Below, piece by piece: positions 35,449 to 35,568 of a stretch of 35,568 nucleotides of DNA (positions are counted from its first letter, which is position 1; each line of letters opens with the position of its first letter). Source of the DNA: Methylocystaceae bacterium (lineage in GTDB: Bacteria; Pseudomonadota; Alphaproteobacteria; Rhizobiales; Beijerinckiaceae); NCBI GenBank assembly GCA_014190435.1, contig BJGJ01000015.1, positions 1 through 35,568 on the forward strand. Reading direction: 5' to 3'. A program made the position numbers and the translations under genes. The notes below the pieces were generated by a model that saw only the letters and a list, made by a program, of their open reading frames with translations, searched no databases and was not told where the DNA came from.

Positions 35449-35568
35449 TCAACCTCGAAGCGCGACAGATTTATTTGAACCCCAAAAGACTTGATGAGGC
35501 GTTTTGAATCCTAATCTTTCTCTTGGGCGGTTGTTTAATTCATACTCGATCATTCTTAGCTCCTGATC
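35449..35568 (-). mobile_element. 3' end of IS30-family transposase gene (runs off window)
   Basis: The minus strand encodes the last 39 residues of a transposase: DQELRMIEYELNNRPRERLG then FKTPHQVFWGSNKSVALRG and a stop. The pattern LNxRPRxRLGxxTPxxVF...VALRG is the standard C-terminus of IS30-family transposases, just after the catalytic Glu helix. The rest of the gene lies beyond the right edge, so whether it is intact cannot be judged. Confidence 0.85.

Overview
The window looks like a chromosomal segment of an alphaproteobacterium of moderate GC. I judge this from the pentose-phosphate gene cluster, a BacA/BclA-like transporter and a possible link to beta-1,2-glucan metabolism. Hyphomicrobiales or Acetobacteraceae-like lineages are the best guess, but no rRNA, tRNA or other marker is present, so the placement is weak. 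The left and central parts (about 1.8-26.8 kb) are densely packed metabolic genes. The right part (about 27.5-35.6 kb) is visibly more AT-rich and carries small, poorly conserved genes.

Layout. 0.2-1.6 kb: a secretory-lipase homologue that looks damaged (frameshift in a T tract in the signal peptide, catalytic His missing). 1.8-2.8 kb: class I fructose-bisphosphate aldolase with a terminator. 2.8-3.3 kb: AT-rich spacer with a 26-bp tandem duplication. 3.3-4.4 kb: CaCA-family cation/H+ exchanger. 4.7-14.4 kb, minus strand: a tight operon tal-pgi-gnd-tkt-zwf-HAD phosphatase-pgl-rpe, covering the pentose-phosphate pathway except ribose-5-phosphate isomerase. 14.8-16.5 kb: phosphoglucomutase, divergent from tal. 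16.5-26.8 kb: a glucan block with a GH3 beta-glucosidase (minus), a BacA/BclA-type ABC protein with a degenerate ATPase domain, a GH144-type endo-beta-1,2-glucanase candidate and a GH15 glucoamylase-like enzyme (plus, probable operon), and a 1.1-kb-residue GH94 phosphorylase of the 1,2-beta-oligoglucan phosphorylase type (minus). 27.5-29.1 kb: membrane class III adenylate cyclase. 29.4-32.0 kb: small hypothetical genes, a DUF2256 mini-protein, an SRPBCC protein, and a 48-residue exported peptide flanked by terminators and a 22-bp perfect palindrome. 32.2-35.3 kb: EamA permease, PPP-family phosphatase and APC permease. 35.4-35.6 kb: the 3' end of an IS30-family transposase entering from the right.

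How the genes fit together. The main proposal is a cytoplasmic route for beta-1,2-glucan or sophorooligosaccharides: endo-cleavage (GH144), phosphorolysis to alpha-glucose-1-phosphate (GH94), hydrolysis of the short end products (GH3), conversion to glucose-6-phosphate (Pgm), then the adjacent Zwf/Pgl/Gnd and non-oxidative enzymes. None of these glucan enzymes has a signal peptide. The only transporter in the block is a BacA/BclA-like protein whose nucleotide-binding domain has lost every key ATPase residue I can place, so substrate entry is the open question.
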